Assembly (NCBI RefSeq): GCF_001274725.1
Contig: NZ_LGUF01000007.1
Location: forward strand, 5,091,655 to 5,155,654
DNA: 64,000 nt
Reading direction: 5' to 3'
Origin: Sporosarcina globispora
GTDB taxonomy: Bacteria > Bacillota > Bacilli > Bacillales > Cytobacillaceae
The first letter of the stretch is position 1. The number at the start of each line of letters is the position of its first letter. The notes under the pieces are model-generated. The model was not told the origin of the DNA. It ran no database searches and was given only the letters and a program-made list of their open reading frames with translations. A program made the translations under genes and the position numbers. Shown here one piece after another: positions 1 to 7,886 of the stretch.

Positions 1-82
1 CCACTAGGAAGGCCATTAAAATTAAATTAATGAATAGAACCGCTGTTACGATGTTGCTAATAATTTTTATTGCTTTTTTCAA
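1..82 (-). CDS. sipW: Signal peptidase I SipW, N-terminal part (runs off window)
   Basis: Only the first 27 codons are present, read leftwards from a TTG at 82-80. They encode a short basic start (KKAIKII) followed by SNIVTAVLF and a hydrophobic segment, which is the pattern of the first membrane anchor of the SipW (ER-type, archaeal-like) signal peptidase. The TTG lies immediately after the tapA stop, with a GGTGA-like ribosome-binding site inside the end of tapA, so the two are translationally linked. SipW processes TapA and TasA in the Bacillus biofilm operon. The catalytic region is outside the window, so the call rests on the N-terminus and the gene order. Confidence 0.85.
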   Translation of the reverse strand, partial: MKKAIKIISNIVTAVLFINLILMAFLV

Positions 83-83
83 A

Positions 84-938
84 CTATTCACCTGCCTCAC
101 TTGTGCTTTCACCAGAATTAACCGGAGCTTCTGAAGCCTTTACCTTGGTTTCTTCCGGCTTTGATTCTTCTTTTGGTTTCTCTTGTGGTTTTTCTTCAAC
201 TTCAGGCTGTTCTACTTTCTGCTCTTCTTTTGGTTCTTCTGCTGGCTTTTGCTCTGGATTCTCTTGAGGTTTATCTTTTGTTGGTTCAGCTGCTTCTTTG
301 CCAGTTTCCTCTGTCTTATTACTTACCTGTTCCTTGGCAGTCTCTTCTGTTACATCTGCTTTTTGTTCCGTTTTCTCTTCTTCCACTTTGGAAGCTTCAC
401 CTGATTCTAAACTAACTTTTATTTCTTCGCTCCAGAGTTCTCCATTTCCAGGGTGATCTTTGTGCTGATAAGCTTTAAACATATAGGATCCACTTTGCTG
501 AGGGATAAAGGATACTTCTATTATTTTCCCTTCTTTAATTGGAGCAAATGTTAACACTCCACCAACAGACTTTCCTTTCTTGGGATTCCCTTTCTCGATG
601 TAATAAATTTCATAAGTTCCATTCGTTTTCATATCTGCCCCAGTATTTTGAATTGTGGCATATATCTTCTGTCCATCGAATTTTTGTCCAATGAATTTTA
701 GAGAACTGCAATCCCATTCTCCATGCTTTTCACCCTTAGAGCACCCTGGCTCTTCTGTCTCCCAGGTACCGGCCTGGATCGTCCCAGTTACTGTGTCCCT
801 ATCACTAAAGTATGCATTCGTCTGCCCTGTCAGAGTTGCTGACATCCCAATAAGCAGATACCAGGCAGCCACAAACTTAAATGCAAGCAATAGGATTTTA
901 TTCTTCTTCCCAAACTTTCTAATGCGTTTGTATCGTAT
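84..938 (-). CDS. tapA: TapA-like amyloid fibre assembly/anchoring protein (YqxM/SipW-linked family)
   Basis: Secreted accessory protein of TasA-type matrix fibres, processed by SipW. The N-terminus has a hydrophobic signal segment (AAWYLLIGMSATL) then NAYFSDRDTVTGTIQAGTW, the typical SipW-substrate pattern. Residues from about 180 onward are a low-complexity tail rich in Glu, Lys and Pro, probably extended. The first conventional start is TTG at 890 (268 aa), but it lacks both a positively charged n-region and a Shine-Dalgarno. Reading upstream in frame there is no stop until a TAG just before an AGGAGGGGG placed 8 nt ahead of an AUA at 938-936. The 16 added codons are strongly basic. I therefore place the start at the AUA (284 aa), an inference. 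First gene of tapA-sipW(-tasA). Confidence 0.85.
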   Translation of the reverse strand: MRYKRIRKFGKKNKILLLAFKFVAAWYLLIGMSATLTGQTNAYFSDRDTVTGTIQAGTWETEEPGCSKGEKHGEWDCSSLKFIGQKFDGQKIYATIQNTGADMKTNGTYEIYYIEKGNPKKGKSVGGVLTFAPIKEGKIIEVSFIPQQSGSYMFKAYQHKDHPGNGELWSEEIKVSLESGEASKVEEEKTEQKADVTEETAKEQVSNKTEETGKEAAEPTKDKPQENPEQKPAEEPKEEQKVEQPEVEEKPQEKPKEESKPEETKVKASEAPVNSGESTSEAGE

Positions 939-963
939 AAGAACCCCCTCCTAGTGAGTTGAT

Positions 964-1089
964 GTTCTTTAAATTTTTTAATTTCGTTCTTTTTACCGAA
1001 CTCATAAGTCGAGTATAGTCCATCCGTCTTATTTTGAAAAATTCCAAATTCAGCCGTTTTTTCGTTTTAAAGAACGATTACCGTTCTTT
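964..1089. promoter_or_regulatory. SinR operator cluster between tapA and sinR
   Basis: The SinR box (GTTCTYT) occurs as GTTCTTT at 964-970, 986-992 and 1083-1089 and as its complement AAAGAAC at 1069-1075. The last two form a perfect inverted pair separated by 7 nt (GATTACC). This matches the known B. subtilis arrangement in which SinR tetramers repress the yqxM/tapA operon. The two 964-992 boxes lie in the tapA leader downstream of the proposed -10, and the inverted pair lies upstream of the -35, which would allow looping or multi-site repression. Confidence 0.8.
1012..1040 (-). promoter_or_regulatory. Candidate SigA promoter of tapA-sipW
   Basis: Read leftwards there is TTTTCA (1040-1035), a 17-nt spacer, then TATACT (1017-1012), about 75 nt before the proposed tapA start. 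The -10 matches 5 of 6 consensus bases and the -35 matches 4 of 6. SinR boxes lie on both sides, as expected of a SinR-repressed promoter. Confidence 0.6.
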
Positions 1090-1149
1090 TTCTAAGAATA
1101 TCTCGAGAATTCTCACTATTTTTTATTTTTTATTGAACATTTTGTTCGT

Positions 1150-1155
1150 TATAAT
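1150..1155 (+). promoter_or_regulatory. Candidate -10 box of sinR
   Basis: A perfect TATAAT lies 41 nt upstream of the sinR start region. No good -35 is visible at 17 nt, only T-rich sequence; a TTGAAC at 1133-1138 is too close. Confidence 0.4.
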
Positions 1156-1196
1156 GAAAATATCTTTATATTTTATGATAAGGGAGTATTATGCCT

Positions 1197-1538
1197 ATGA
1201 TAGGTGGCCGGATTAAAAGCTTAAGGATCAAGAAGGGATACTCGATTAATGAGCTTTCTGAGAAAGCAGAAGTATCCAAATCGTATTTAAGCTACATTGA
1301 GAGAGGCATACAGGAGAACCCTTCATTGCAGGTTTTATCGCGAATCGCCAGGACACTGGATGCTAATCTTGAAGATCTGCTGGAGGAGAATAAAGAACAG
1401 ATTACCGATTTGTCTAAGCTCGATGAGGAGTGGGTTTCCCTTGTCAAAGAAGCTATCGGGCAGGGAATCACAAAAGAGGATTTTACTTATTATCTAGAGT
1501 TTATTAAATTTAAGAAGATGGATGGGGGTAAAGCGTAG
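1197..1538 (+). CDS. sinR: Biofilm master repressor SinR homologue (XRE family)
   Basis: DNA-binding repressor of matrix genes. Residues 1-65 form an XRE helix-turn-helix (MIGGRIKSLRIKKGYS, then SYLSYIERG and NPSLQVL), closely following the SinR layout. Residues 75-112 (LDEEWVSLVKEAIGQGITKEDF..YLEFIKFKK) match the SinI/SinR-type dimerisation helices. A second ATG lies at 1191; GGGAG is 4 nt from that one and 10 nt from the ATG at 1197, and SinR alignment favours 1197 (113 aa). It is divergent from tapA, with SinR boxes between. No sinI-like gene is seen next to it, unlike B. subtilis. It is directly followed by a sortase gene. Confidence 0.9.
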   Translation: MIGGRIKSLRIKKGYSINELSEKAEVSKSYLSYIERGIQENPSLQVLSRIARTLDANLEDLLEENKEQITDLSKLDEEWVSLVKEAIGQGITKEDFTYYLEFIKFKKMDGGKA

Positions 1539-2150
1539 TTGAAGGTCAGAGACCGTTTGCTGCCGTTAGCTGCCTCCTTCCTTATCCTAATCGGAGGAGG
1601 TTTGGTTATGTTCTCGCTGCAGGATATGTATGCCCAAGATAAGAAAACAAAGGATTCATTAGCACAGGCACAAGAAAGAATTCTAAACGAATTGAACAAA
1701 GGAAGCAAAAGTGTTCTCCAAACAGAACACCCAATAGATGTTTCCTTCGAGCAGGGTGAATCCATTGGCGTTTTAAAGATCCCCCGCTTGAAAGCTGAAC
1801 TTCCAATTATAGAAGGAACAGATGAGGATGAACTGGAAAAAGGGGTTGGTCATTATTCAACAACTGTATTTCCAGGACAGCCGGATCAGATTTTATTGTC
1901 AGGTCATAGAGATACAGTATTTCGCAGCCTTGGCGAACTTGAAATTGGTGATTTTCTTCAAGTCATCATGCCATATGGTGAGTTTACATACAAAATTACA
2001 GATTCCAAAATTGTTGATGCTGATGATACCACTGTGATCCGTTCTACCGCTCCCCACGAAATCCTTACTGTTTCTACCTGCTATCCCTTCTCCTATGTGG
2101 GCAATGCACCATCCCGGTATATCCTGAATGCAAAAAGAATTCAAAATTAA
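1539..2150 (+). CDS. Class D sortase
   Basis: Membrane-anchored transpeptidase that links surface proteins to the cell wall. The TTG start directly abuts the sinR stop, with GGGGG in the end of sinR as ribosome-binding site, so the two form an operon. There is one N-terminal membrane segment (about residues 8-28), then a sortase domain with the expected catalytic residues: His123 in LSGHRDT, Cys181 in LTVSTCYP and Arg193 in APSRYIL. The 203-aa length fits class D. Placement beside tapA-sipW and under the SinR transcript suggests a role in surface or matrix assembly, but no LPXTG-type substrate gene is visible in the window. Confidence 0.92.
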   Translation: MKVRDRLLPLAASFLILIGGGLVMFSLQDMYAQDKKTKDSLAQAQERILNELNKGSKSVLQTEHPIDVSFEQGESIGVLKIPRLKAELPIIEGTDEDELEKGVGHYSTTVFPGQPDQILLSGHRDTVFRSLGELEIGDFLQVIMPYGEFTYKITDSKIVDADDTTVIRSTAPHEILTVSTCYPFSYVGNAPSRYILNAKRIQN

Positions 2151-2152
2151 GA

Positions 2153-2182
2153 GGCCCTTTCACCAGGAAAGCGCCCTTTTTA
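2153..2182 (+). terminator. Terminator of sinR-sortase operon
   Basis: Stem GGCCCTTTC / GAAAGCGCC (one mismatch) with 5-nt loop, followed by CTTTTTA, right after the sortase stop. Confidence 0.75.
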
Positions 2183-2266
2183 CTTCTTATAGACAAACAC
2201 CCTTCTCCCATATAAGAACCTGTACATATCCTTTAATATTTGGGTTTCCAGAAGGGGAGAACCTTA

Positions 2267-2335
2267 ATGCTTAACTTCTTAAGATTACTAATTTATATAG
2301 GCATTATCATAACAGCTATTATTCTATCAGTGTAA
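2267..2335 (+). CDS. Putative 22-residue membrane peptide
   Basis: A short frame (ATG at 2267, TAA at 2333-2335) encodes MLNFLRLL then an Ile-rich hydrophobic stretch, so it would be a single membrane helix with one Arg near the start. It is preceded by AAGGGGAGA at a suitable distance and followed at once by a hairpin terminator, which argues for a real small gene. No known family recognised. It could alternatively be chance coding in an AT-rich gap. Confidence 0.45.
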   Translation: MLNFLRLLIYIGIIITAIILSV

Positions 2336-2336
2336 A

Positions 2337-2364
2337 AAGCCAGACTTTCTAAGCCTGGCTTTTC
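2337..2364. terminator. Bidirectional terminator
   Basis: Stem AAGCCAG / CTGGCTT with T-rich sequence on both sides; ends the small ORF rightwards and psuK-psuG leftwards. Confidence 0.75.
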
Positions 2365-2367
2365 TTC

Positions 2368-3279
2368 TTACTTATTCAAACTAACGGCAATCCTAGAACC
2401 CACTTCCGCATTGTGCTTCACCAATGCAATATTCGCTGTCAAACTAGTGCCTTCTGTTAATTCTTTTACTTTACCTAGAAGGAATGGTGTTACTTTTTTG
2501 CCTGCGATATTGTTTTCTTTTGCTTCTTTAAGGGCTGTTTCTATTACATTTGTGATGAATGCTTCTTCCAATGCATCTGATTCAGGGATTGGGTTGGCAA
2601 TGACGACGCCGCCTTTTAGGCCCAGTTCCCATTTTGCGCGGATCATTTCGGCTGCTTCTTCTGCATTGTCCACTCGGTAGTTTACGCTGAACGGGCTTGT
2701 GCGTGTGTAAAAGGCTGGCAATACATCTGTGTCAAATCCAACAACGGGAACACCGTGCGTCTCTAAATATTCAAGTGTCAATCCAATATCCAGAATGGAT
2801 TTCGCACCTGCACAGATAACCGCAACATTGGTTTGTGCCAATTCCTGAAGGTCTGCCGAGATATCCATTGTTGTTTCAGCCTCGCGGTGTACCCCGCCAA
2901 TTCCGCCTGTTACAAACACTTCAATGCCGGCAAGCTCAGCGCAGATCATTGTGGCTGCGACAGTAGTAGCACCATTTTTCTTCTTAGCTATCAAGTATGG
3001 CAGGTCGCGGCGGCTTGCTTTTTCTACATCCTTGCTTTGTGCCAGGAACTCCAGCTCTTCATCCGATAAGCCAATTTTGATTTTACCGTTTATAATCGCA
3101 ATGGTTGCCGGCACAGCACCGTTTTTGCGGATGATTTCTTCTACCTCTTTTGCCGTCTGGACATTTTGAGGGTATGGCATTCCATGTGAAATGATTGTGG
3201 ATTCAAGGGCAACAACCGGTTTATTTGCTTTCTTAGCTTCTAAAACTTCTTCTGAGTACTCCAGCCATTTTTCTAACAT
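2368..3279 (-). CDS. psuG: Pseudouridine-5'-phosphate glycosidase
   Basis: Cleaves pseudouridine 5'-phosphate into uracil and ribose 5-phosphate (the reaction is reversible). The 303-aa length is normal for the family. Recognisable family segments are [53 protein letters not shown] and [11 protein letters not shown], the last carrying the conserved Lys expected in the active site. Start: ATG at 3279 with AAGGAGAAG upstream. It is the second gene of a two-gene operon with the pseudouridine kinase, whose product is its substrate; the gap is 14 nt. Cytoplasmic salvage of RNA-derived pseudouridine. Confidence 0.95.
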   Translation of the reverse strand: MLEKWLEYSEEVLEAKKANKPVVALESTIISHGMPYPQNVQTAKEVEEIIRKNGAVPATIAIINGKIKIGLSDEELEFLAQSKDVEKASRRDLPYLIAKKKNGATTVAATMICAELAGIEVFVTGGIGGVHREAETTMDISADLQELAQTNVAVICAGAKSILDIGLTLEYLETHGVPVVGFDTDVLPAFYTRTSPFSVNYRVDNAEEAAEMIRAKWELGLKGGVVIANPIPESDALEEAFITNVIETALKEAKENNIAGKKVTPFLLGKVKELTEGTSLTANIALVKHNAEVGSRIAVSLNK

Positions 3280-3293
3280 GATGTCACTTCTCC

Positions 3294-4391
3294 TTAGTCA
3301 AAATATTGTTTGAATGTTTCCTGCAAACGTGAGTTGTTCAGATTCGGATTAACAGTTTCAAGGGACTGCAGAGCCAGCATGGAGCATGACATGCCAATTT
3401 TGCAGGCATCCTCTGTGCTTAATCCTTTTAGATGGGCAAAAATTATACCCGAAACAAGCGAATCTCCTGCACCTGTCACATCAGCAATTTTCACTTTCGG
3501 CGGAAGCTGCACTCCTGCTTCGCCATTATTGGTGAAGTAGATCAGCCCTTTATCTCCCCGGCTGATGACGACTTTCTCAACACCTTTTTTCATAATTTCC
3601 TGTGCTGCTTTAAAAAAGTCTCCCTCGTTGCTGATTTCCATCCCAGTTAAAGCTTCTGCCTCATTTTTATTGGCAATCAGCCAGGTAACACCCTTCAGAT
3701 CTTCCGGCAGATTTTTTATTTTGGGAGCTGAAACTGGTGTGATACAAAGGGGTAAACTCTCTTCATAACACCTTGAAATAATTTGTTTTAAAACTCCTGG
3801 CGGGAAGTTTGTATCGAGAATCACCATCTCTGATGATGCCAGATAACCCCACTTTTTCTCAATAAACTCTCTGTTAACGCTTTCATAAATGGACATATCA
3901 GCTAATGCGACAGCCATTTCTCCTTCTTGATCAAGCACTGCAGTATATGTTCCAGTTGTGGATCCTGCAAGTGACTGTGATGGCGTCACATCAGCAAACG
4001 CTTTTGTGTACTCAAGCAGCCATTCCCCTTCAGGATCATCTCCCACAACGGTCATCAGGCCAACATCACAGCCCAGTCTTCCCAGGTTTTCTGCAATGTT
4101 GCGGGCAACTCCGCCGCAGGATTGCGAGCTTTCAGCGGGATTCGATGTTCCGTATTGAAGCTGACCTGTGGTCTGAATCTTTCTGTCCACATTTGCCCCT
4201 CCAACACATAGCACTTCTTTCTTTTGCGGCAGGACATAAGCTCTGCCAAGAATTTTCCCCTGCTTGGTCAATGAAGAGATATAGCCGGCTACAGCGGATC
4301 TGGAAAGTCCCGTTTTTTCAGCCAGTTCGTTTTGGGCAATAAATGGATCCTCTTTTATCAGCTGCAAAATCAATATTTCTTTATCGTTCAT
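3294..4391 (-). CDS. psuK: Pseudouridine kinase with N-terminal helix-turn-helix (PfkB family)
   Basis: Phosphorylates pseudouridine to feed PsuG. Residues 1-58 are a winged-helix-type segment ([20 protein letters not shown], then [18 protein letters not shown]). From about residue 60 there is a PfkB sugar-kinase fold with the glycine-rich entry [10 protein letters not shown] and the C-terminal signature [12 protein letters not shown] containing the catalytic Asp. The HTH-kinase fusion (365 aa) occurs in several bacterial pseudouridine/nucleoside kinases, and suggests the enzyme also binds DNA, possibly its own promoter, where a direct repeat is seen. First gene of the operon. Confidence 0.9.
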   Translation of the reverse strand: MNDKEILILQLIKEDPFIAQNELAEKTGLSRSAVAGYISSLTKQGKILGRAYVLPQKKEVLCVGGANVDRKIQTTGQLQYGTSNPAESSQSCGGVARNIAENLGRLGCDVGLMTVVGDDPEGEWLLEYTKAFADVTPSQSLAGSTTGTYTAVLDQEGEMAVALADMSIYESVNREFIEKKWGYLASSEMVILDTNFPPGVLKQIISRCYEESLPLCITPVSAPKIKNLPEDLKGVTWLIANKNEAEALTGMEISNEGDFFKAAQEIMKKGVEKVVISRGDKGLIYFTNNGEAGVQLPPKVKIADVTGAGDSLVSGIIFAHLKGLSTEDACKIGMSCSMLALQSLETVNPNLNNSRLQETFKQYFD

Positions 4392-4412
4392 AATTGATCA
4401 GCCCTGCCTTAT

Positions 4413-4457
4413 TAAACTTTTGTCTACATTATAAACTTTTGTTTATTTAAAATACAA
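4413..4457 (-). promoter_or_regulatory. psuK promoter overlapped by an 11-bp direct repeat
   Basis: Read leftwards: TTGTAT (4457-4452), 18-nt spacer, TATAAT (4433-4428). The sequence ACAAAAGTTTA occurs twice (4442-4432 and 4423-4413) with a 19-nt period, one copy overlapping the -10 and the other just after it. Such placement is typical of a repressor site. The candidate binder is the HTH of PsuK (inference). Confidence 0.6.
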
Positions 4458-4504
4458 GTATTATTTTTCAAAAAATTGACCAAGTTCTTCAAATAACAGC
4501 CATA

Positions 4505-4533
4505 AAAATAGTCTCCCGCTCGATGCGGGAGAC
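4505..4533 (-). terminator. Terminator of the alanine-type symporter gene
   Basis: Perfect 9-bp stem GTCTCCCGC / GCGGGAGAC with loop of 5, followed leftwards by TATTTTTA. Confidence 0.85.
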
Positions 4534-4539
4534 CCATCT

Positions 4540-5925
4540 TTACGCTGCGTTATCCTCTTTCTTAATATCCTTTAAATAATACTTTTCCGAAGTGAAAAAC
4601 TCATTTTTCAGTTGTTTAACCTCTTTACTTAGATGAAGGACAGCCAGGATGTTCGGTATCAAAATCATTGCTAGAGCCAGATCAAGGAATTGCCAGATTG
4701 TTTTCGCAGCACCTACTGAACCGAGAACTATGGCTGCAAAGTAAACAACTTTGATGGCTTTTCCGGCAAAAGAACCAAATAGGAATTCGGCCATTTTGGA
4801 TCCATAGAAGACTACTACAATGATGGTTGAAATAAAAAAGAATACTTGTGAAACCGCAACAAGAATGCCGCCAAATGATCCAAAGTACTGCGTAAATGCC
4901 GCTGCTGTCAGAGCTGAAGGATCTTCCATTGCCCCTTCCCTAGTCCATACACCAGAGGAAAGCACGACAAATGCGGTTGCTGTACAAACAATCAGCGTGT
5001 CAACAACGATTCCGATAATCGCCCAGAATCCCTGTCGAAACGGGTGATCGGTCGTGGCAGCTGCATGGGCAATCGGTGCTGTCCCTAGTCCTGCCTCATT
5101 GGAATATAATCCTCGAGCAAATCCCCAGCGAATGATTTCACCAATTGCCGCTCCGGCAAATCCGCCAATTGCAGACATCGGCTGAAACGCATATGTGAAG
5201 ATTAATTCCAACACTTCAGGAAGCTTGCCAAGATTCATAAATAATACCACTAACGCCGCTCCTACATAGATGAGTGCCATAAACGGAACAAAGATTTCCG
5301 TAACCTTGCCTATTCTCTGAATCCCGCCAAAAACAACTAATGAAACGATTATTGCTACAGCAATCCCTGTATATAGTCCATCAATCATAAAAGTCTCGAT
5401 AACCGCAGCTGCTACTGCATTTCCCTGAACCATGATGCTTGGGATTAACTCAATCATCAGTGCGAATGCAAAGATCACACCGAGCCACTTCATATTAAGC
5501 CCTTTCGTCATATAATACATCGGGCCGCCCACATATTCTCCGTCTTCATTTTTCTCTCTGTACTTAATGGCCAAAACACTTTCAGAAAACTTGATGGCCA
5601 TCCCAATGAACGCAATCACCCACATCCAGAAGACTGCTCCGGGACCTCCAAACATGATGGCTGCCGGCACACCTACAATATTTGCAGCACCAATGGTTGA
5701 AGCCAATGCTGAAGTGAGTGCCTGGAGTGGTGTAACTGTTCCTTTTCCCTTCGGCTTTTTAAAGATGCTTCCAAAGGTTTGCTTAAAAATATATACTGGA
5801 TAACGGAACTGGAAGAAACCAAGCAAAAAGGTTAAATACAGGCCTGTTCCGGCTAATAATAGGATGATGGGATATCCCCAGAGCCAACCTGAAATATCTC
5901 CAACGATTTCTAATAACTTATCCAA
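4540..5925 (-). CDS. Sodium:alanine/glycine symporter, AGCS family
   Basis: Integral-membrane amino acid carrier driven by Na+ (or H+). It shows about 10-11 hydrophobic segments and AGCS landmarks such as LTSALASTIGAANIVGVPAAI, FGGPGAVFWMWV, KFSESVLAIKYRE, GPMYYM, GLYSNEAGLGTAPIAHAAA and FSTIIVVVFYG. The open frame extends to a GTG at 5997, but AAGGGGG lies 8 nt before a TTG at 5925, giving a 461-aa protein that begins DKLLEIVGDISGWLWGYP, the normal family N-terminus; I use that start. Substrate (alanine, glycine, glutamine) cannot be fixed from sequence. Single gene with its own terminator, divergent from the MarR/MFS pair. Confidence 0.93.
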   Translation of the reverse strand: MDKLLEIVGDISGWLWGYPIILLLAGTGLYLTFLLGFFQFRYPVYIFKQTFGSIFKKPKGKGTVTPLQALTSALASTIGAANIVGVPAAIMFGGPGAVFWMWVIAFIGMAIKFSESVLAIKYREKNEDGEYVGGPMYYMTKGLNMKWLGVIFAFALMIELIPSIMVQGNAVAAAVIETFMIDGLYTGIAVAIIVSLVVFGGIQRIGKVTEIFVPFMALIYVGAALVVLFMNLGKLPEVLELIFTYAFQPMSAIGGFAGAAIGEIIRWGFARGLYSNEAGLGTAPIAHAAATTDHPFRQGFWAIIGIVVDTLIVCTATAFVVLSSGVWTREGAMEDPSALTAAAFTQYFGSFGGILVAVSQVFFFISTIIVVVFYGSKMAEFLFGSFAGKAIKVVYFAAIVLGSVGAAKTIWQFLDLALAMILIPNILAVLHLSKEVKQLKNEFFTSEKYYLKDIKKEDNAA

Positions 5926-6023
5926 AAATATTTCCCCCTTATTGTTGTGCACAACTGCCCCTGTTCTTCCATTCCCTTTTATTTGCCAGTTAAACACTTA
6001 GTTAGCAAAAGGGATCTATAGGG

Positions 6024-6066
6024 TAGACATTTTCGAGAATTCGAGTTATAGTTAGCTAGGTAACTA
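6024..6066 (+). promoter_or_regulatory. marR promoter with overlapping palindromic operator
   Basis: TAGACA (6024-6029), 17-nt spacer, TATAGT (6047-6052), each 5/6 to consensus. An 18-bp near-perfect palindrome, TAGTTAGCTAGGTAACTA (6049-6066), covers the -10 and start region. This is the expected size and position of a MarR autoregulatory operator. Confidence 0.75.
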
Positions 6067-6085
6067 TTTTAGGCAGGTGAAAACA

Positions 6086-6514
6086 ATGCAACCTAATCAA
6101 AGCGAACTCTTTCATTCAATCAACCAATTTACCCGCCATTTTTCCAAACTGCTAAATGAAAGTTTGGTGCCTCTTGGCTTATATACAGCACAATGGACCA
6201 TCATCTATCGTCTGAAAACCGGTGGCCCAAGCACACAAAAAGAGCTTTCCTCCTATCTGGGAGTTGAGGCGCCGACCATGACAAGGACACTGGCCCGTCT
6301 TGAGAAATCGGGCTGGATCACCAGAACTGCCGGGAAGGACAAACGCGAAAAACTGATAGAGCTGACAGAAGCAGCCATCCGGGAATATGACAATTGGCTG
6401 GCCGCTGTGCGATCAAGTGAAAGCAGCGTCCTTCGATACATTACGGAAGAAGAAATCAGCACGATGATCAGACTTATGGCAAAAATGCGAGAAAATATGG
6501 TACCAGGCACCTAG
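6086..6514 (+). CDS. MarR family transcriptional regulator
   Basis: Winged-helix dimeric regulator, 142 aa from ATG 6086 (AGGTG six nt upstream; an in-frame GTG at 6077 is less well placed). Helices LNESLVPLGLYTAQWTIIYRL, then TQKELSSYLGVEAPTMTRTLARLEKSGWI form the recognition region, and GKDKREKLIELT is the wing. It overlies a palindromic operator at its own promoter and is followed by an MFS exporter gene, a common arrangement in which the regulator senses the exporter's substrate. The ligand is unknown. Confidence 0.93.
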   Translation: MQPNQSELFHSINQFTRHFSKLLNESLVPLGLYTAQWTIIYRLKTGGPSTQKELSSYLGVEAPTMTRTLARLEKSGWITRTAGKDKREKLIELTEAAIREYDNWLAAVRSSESSVLRYITEEEISTMIRLMAKMRENMVPGT

Positions 6515-6549
6515 TCCAGTTCTTCAAAGGGGGATAGGTACCTGGTACT
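6499..6549. repeat. Inverted repeat across the marR-MFS junction
   Basis: Arms at 6499-6513 (GGTACCAGGCACCTA) and 6535-6549 (TAGGTACCTGGTACT) match at 13 of 15 positions and flank the marR stop. It can form an intercistronic hairpin just before the MFS ribosome-binding site. The same TAGGTGCCT-type core recurs at 63359-63367. Confidence 0.5.
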
Positions 6550-6568
6550 TCATTGTTAGGAGGACAAC

Positions 6569-7765
6569 ATGAAGAAACAGCCATTATGGACAAAAGATTT
6601 TTTAAGTATTTCTGTTACGAGTTTTTTCTTATTTATGGGGTTTTATGTTTTGCTGACAACACTTCCCCTTTATATTTTGGATGATTTAAAAGGGGATGAG
6701 ACACAGGTAGGCCTGATTATTTCGGTCTTCCTGATTGCTGCGGTCATCAGCCGCCCTTTTACTGGCAAGTGGATTGACGAAGTTGGACGCCGAAAGATCC
6801 TGCTTGCTTCCCTGATTGTGTTTGCCGTCTCTTCCCTTCTTTATTTCTGGGCAGAATCTATGCCTGCCCTTTTAGCATTGCGATTCCTGCACGGAATTGG
6901 GTTCGGTATGGCTACTACTGCGACTGGAGCTATTGTAGCTGATATTGTGCCAAATGAACGAAGAGGCGAAGGACTTGGTTATTATGCCATGTTTATGAAT
7001 CTGGCCATGGTTATTGGCCCCTTTGCAGGCTTGACGATTGTCCAATACTCAAGCTTCTTGTGGATCTTTACTTTATGTACAGTTTTATCTTTCATTGCTA
7101 TCTTATTGGGGCTTTTTGTAAATATCCCACAAAAAACAGAGGGCTCCGTGAAGCATCCCAAATTTACCCTCTCAAGCTTGTTTGAAAAAAATGCAATTCC
7201 TGTGGCGATTTCTGCCGGGATCCTTGCTTTTGCTTACTCTGGAATTCTTTCCTTTATTTCTGTTTATGCAAAAGAGCTTGATTTGCTTGAAGCTGCCAGC
7301 TTCTTCTTTGTGGTATATGCGGCGTTTATTATTATGTCCCGCCCATTTACAGGACGCTGGTTTGATACGTACGGAGAAAATAAGGTTATTTATCCGGCCA
7401 TTATCTTGTTTGCAGCAGGACTGCTTGTACTCAGCCAGGCAAACAGCACGTTTGTGTTCCTGCTGTCAGGTGCGGTAATCGGATTAGGGTATGGCACCAT
7501 TGTTCCAAGTCTTCAAACCGTTGCAATCAAGCAGGCAGATCCTGCGAAACGGGGACTTGCGACCTCAACCTTCTTCACTCTCTTTGATACAGGGATTGGA
7601 TTAGGCTCCTACATTCTGGGAATTCTTGCCGTTAAAACAGGCTTCTCTTCACTTTATTTTATGCTTGCAGGCGTAGCATTGTTTGGTTTGCTCGTTTACT
7701 ATCTGCTTCACGGAAAAAGGACAGAACGAAAAACAATACATTCAGAGGCAGATCTTCCATTATAA
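6569..7765 (+). CDS. MFS transporter (drug-efflux type, 12 TM)
   Basis: Major facilitator permease, 398 aa. The first half carries the motif-A equivalent RPFTGKWIDEVGRRKILLAS between TM2 and TM3 and the TM4 Arg region LRFLHGIGFGMATTATGAIVADIVPNERRGEGLGYY; a second motif-A copy, RPFTGRWFDTYGENKVIYP, appears at mid-protein, giving the expected two six-helix halves. Strong TAGGAGG upstream. Co-transcribed with the MarR gene 54 nt before it and followed by a terminator. Likely an inducible proton-driven exporter of small molecules; the substrate is unknown. Confidence 0.92.
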   Translation: MKKQPLWTKDFLSISVTSFFLFMGFYVLLTTLPLYILDDLKGDETQVGLIISVFLIAAVISRPFTGKWIDEVGRRKILLASLIVFAVSSLLYFWAESMPALLALRFLHGIGFGMATTATGAIVADIVPNERRGEGLGYYAMFMNLAMVIGPFAGLTIVQYSSFLWIFTLCTVLSFIAILLGLFVNIPQKTEGSVKHPKFTLSSLFEKNAIPVAISAGILAFAYSGILSFISVYAKELDLLEAASFFFVVYAAFIIMSRPFTGRWFDTYGENKVIYPAIILFAAGLLVLSQANSTFVFLLSGAVIGLGYGTIVPSLQTVAIKQADPAKRGLATSTFFTLFDTGIGLGSYILGILAVKTGFSSLYFMLAGVALFGLLVYYLLHGKRTERKTIHSEADLPL

Positions 7766-7766
7766 A

Positions 7767-7792
7767 GAGCCCATTGCGGCTCTTTTCTTTTT
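7767..7792 (+). terminator. Terminator of marR-MFS operon
   Basis: Stem GAGCC / GGCTC with 6-nt loop and TTTTCTTTTTG tail, directly after the MFS stop. Confidence 0.8.
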
Positions 7793-7886
7793 GTCAATCT
7801 TAAATTATGTATATTTTCTGAATATTATTTGTCTTTTTTGTGAACATTAACATATAATATAATTAATACATTTTGGGAGGTTCGCA

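Noticed and set aside
3905..4342. 145-codon plus-strand frame inside psuK
   Set aside because: Shadow of the kinase and HTH coding sequence.
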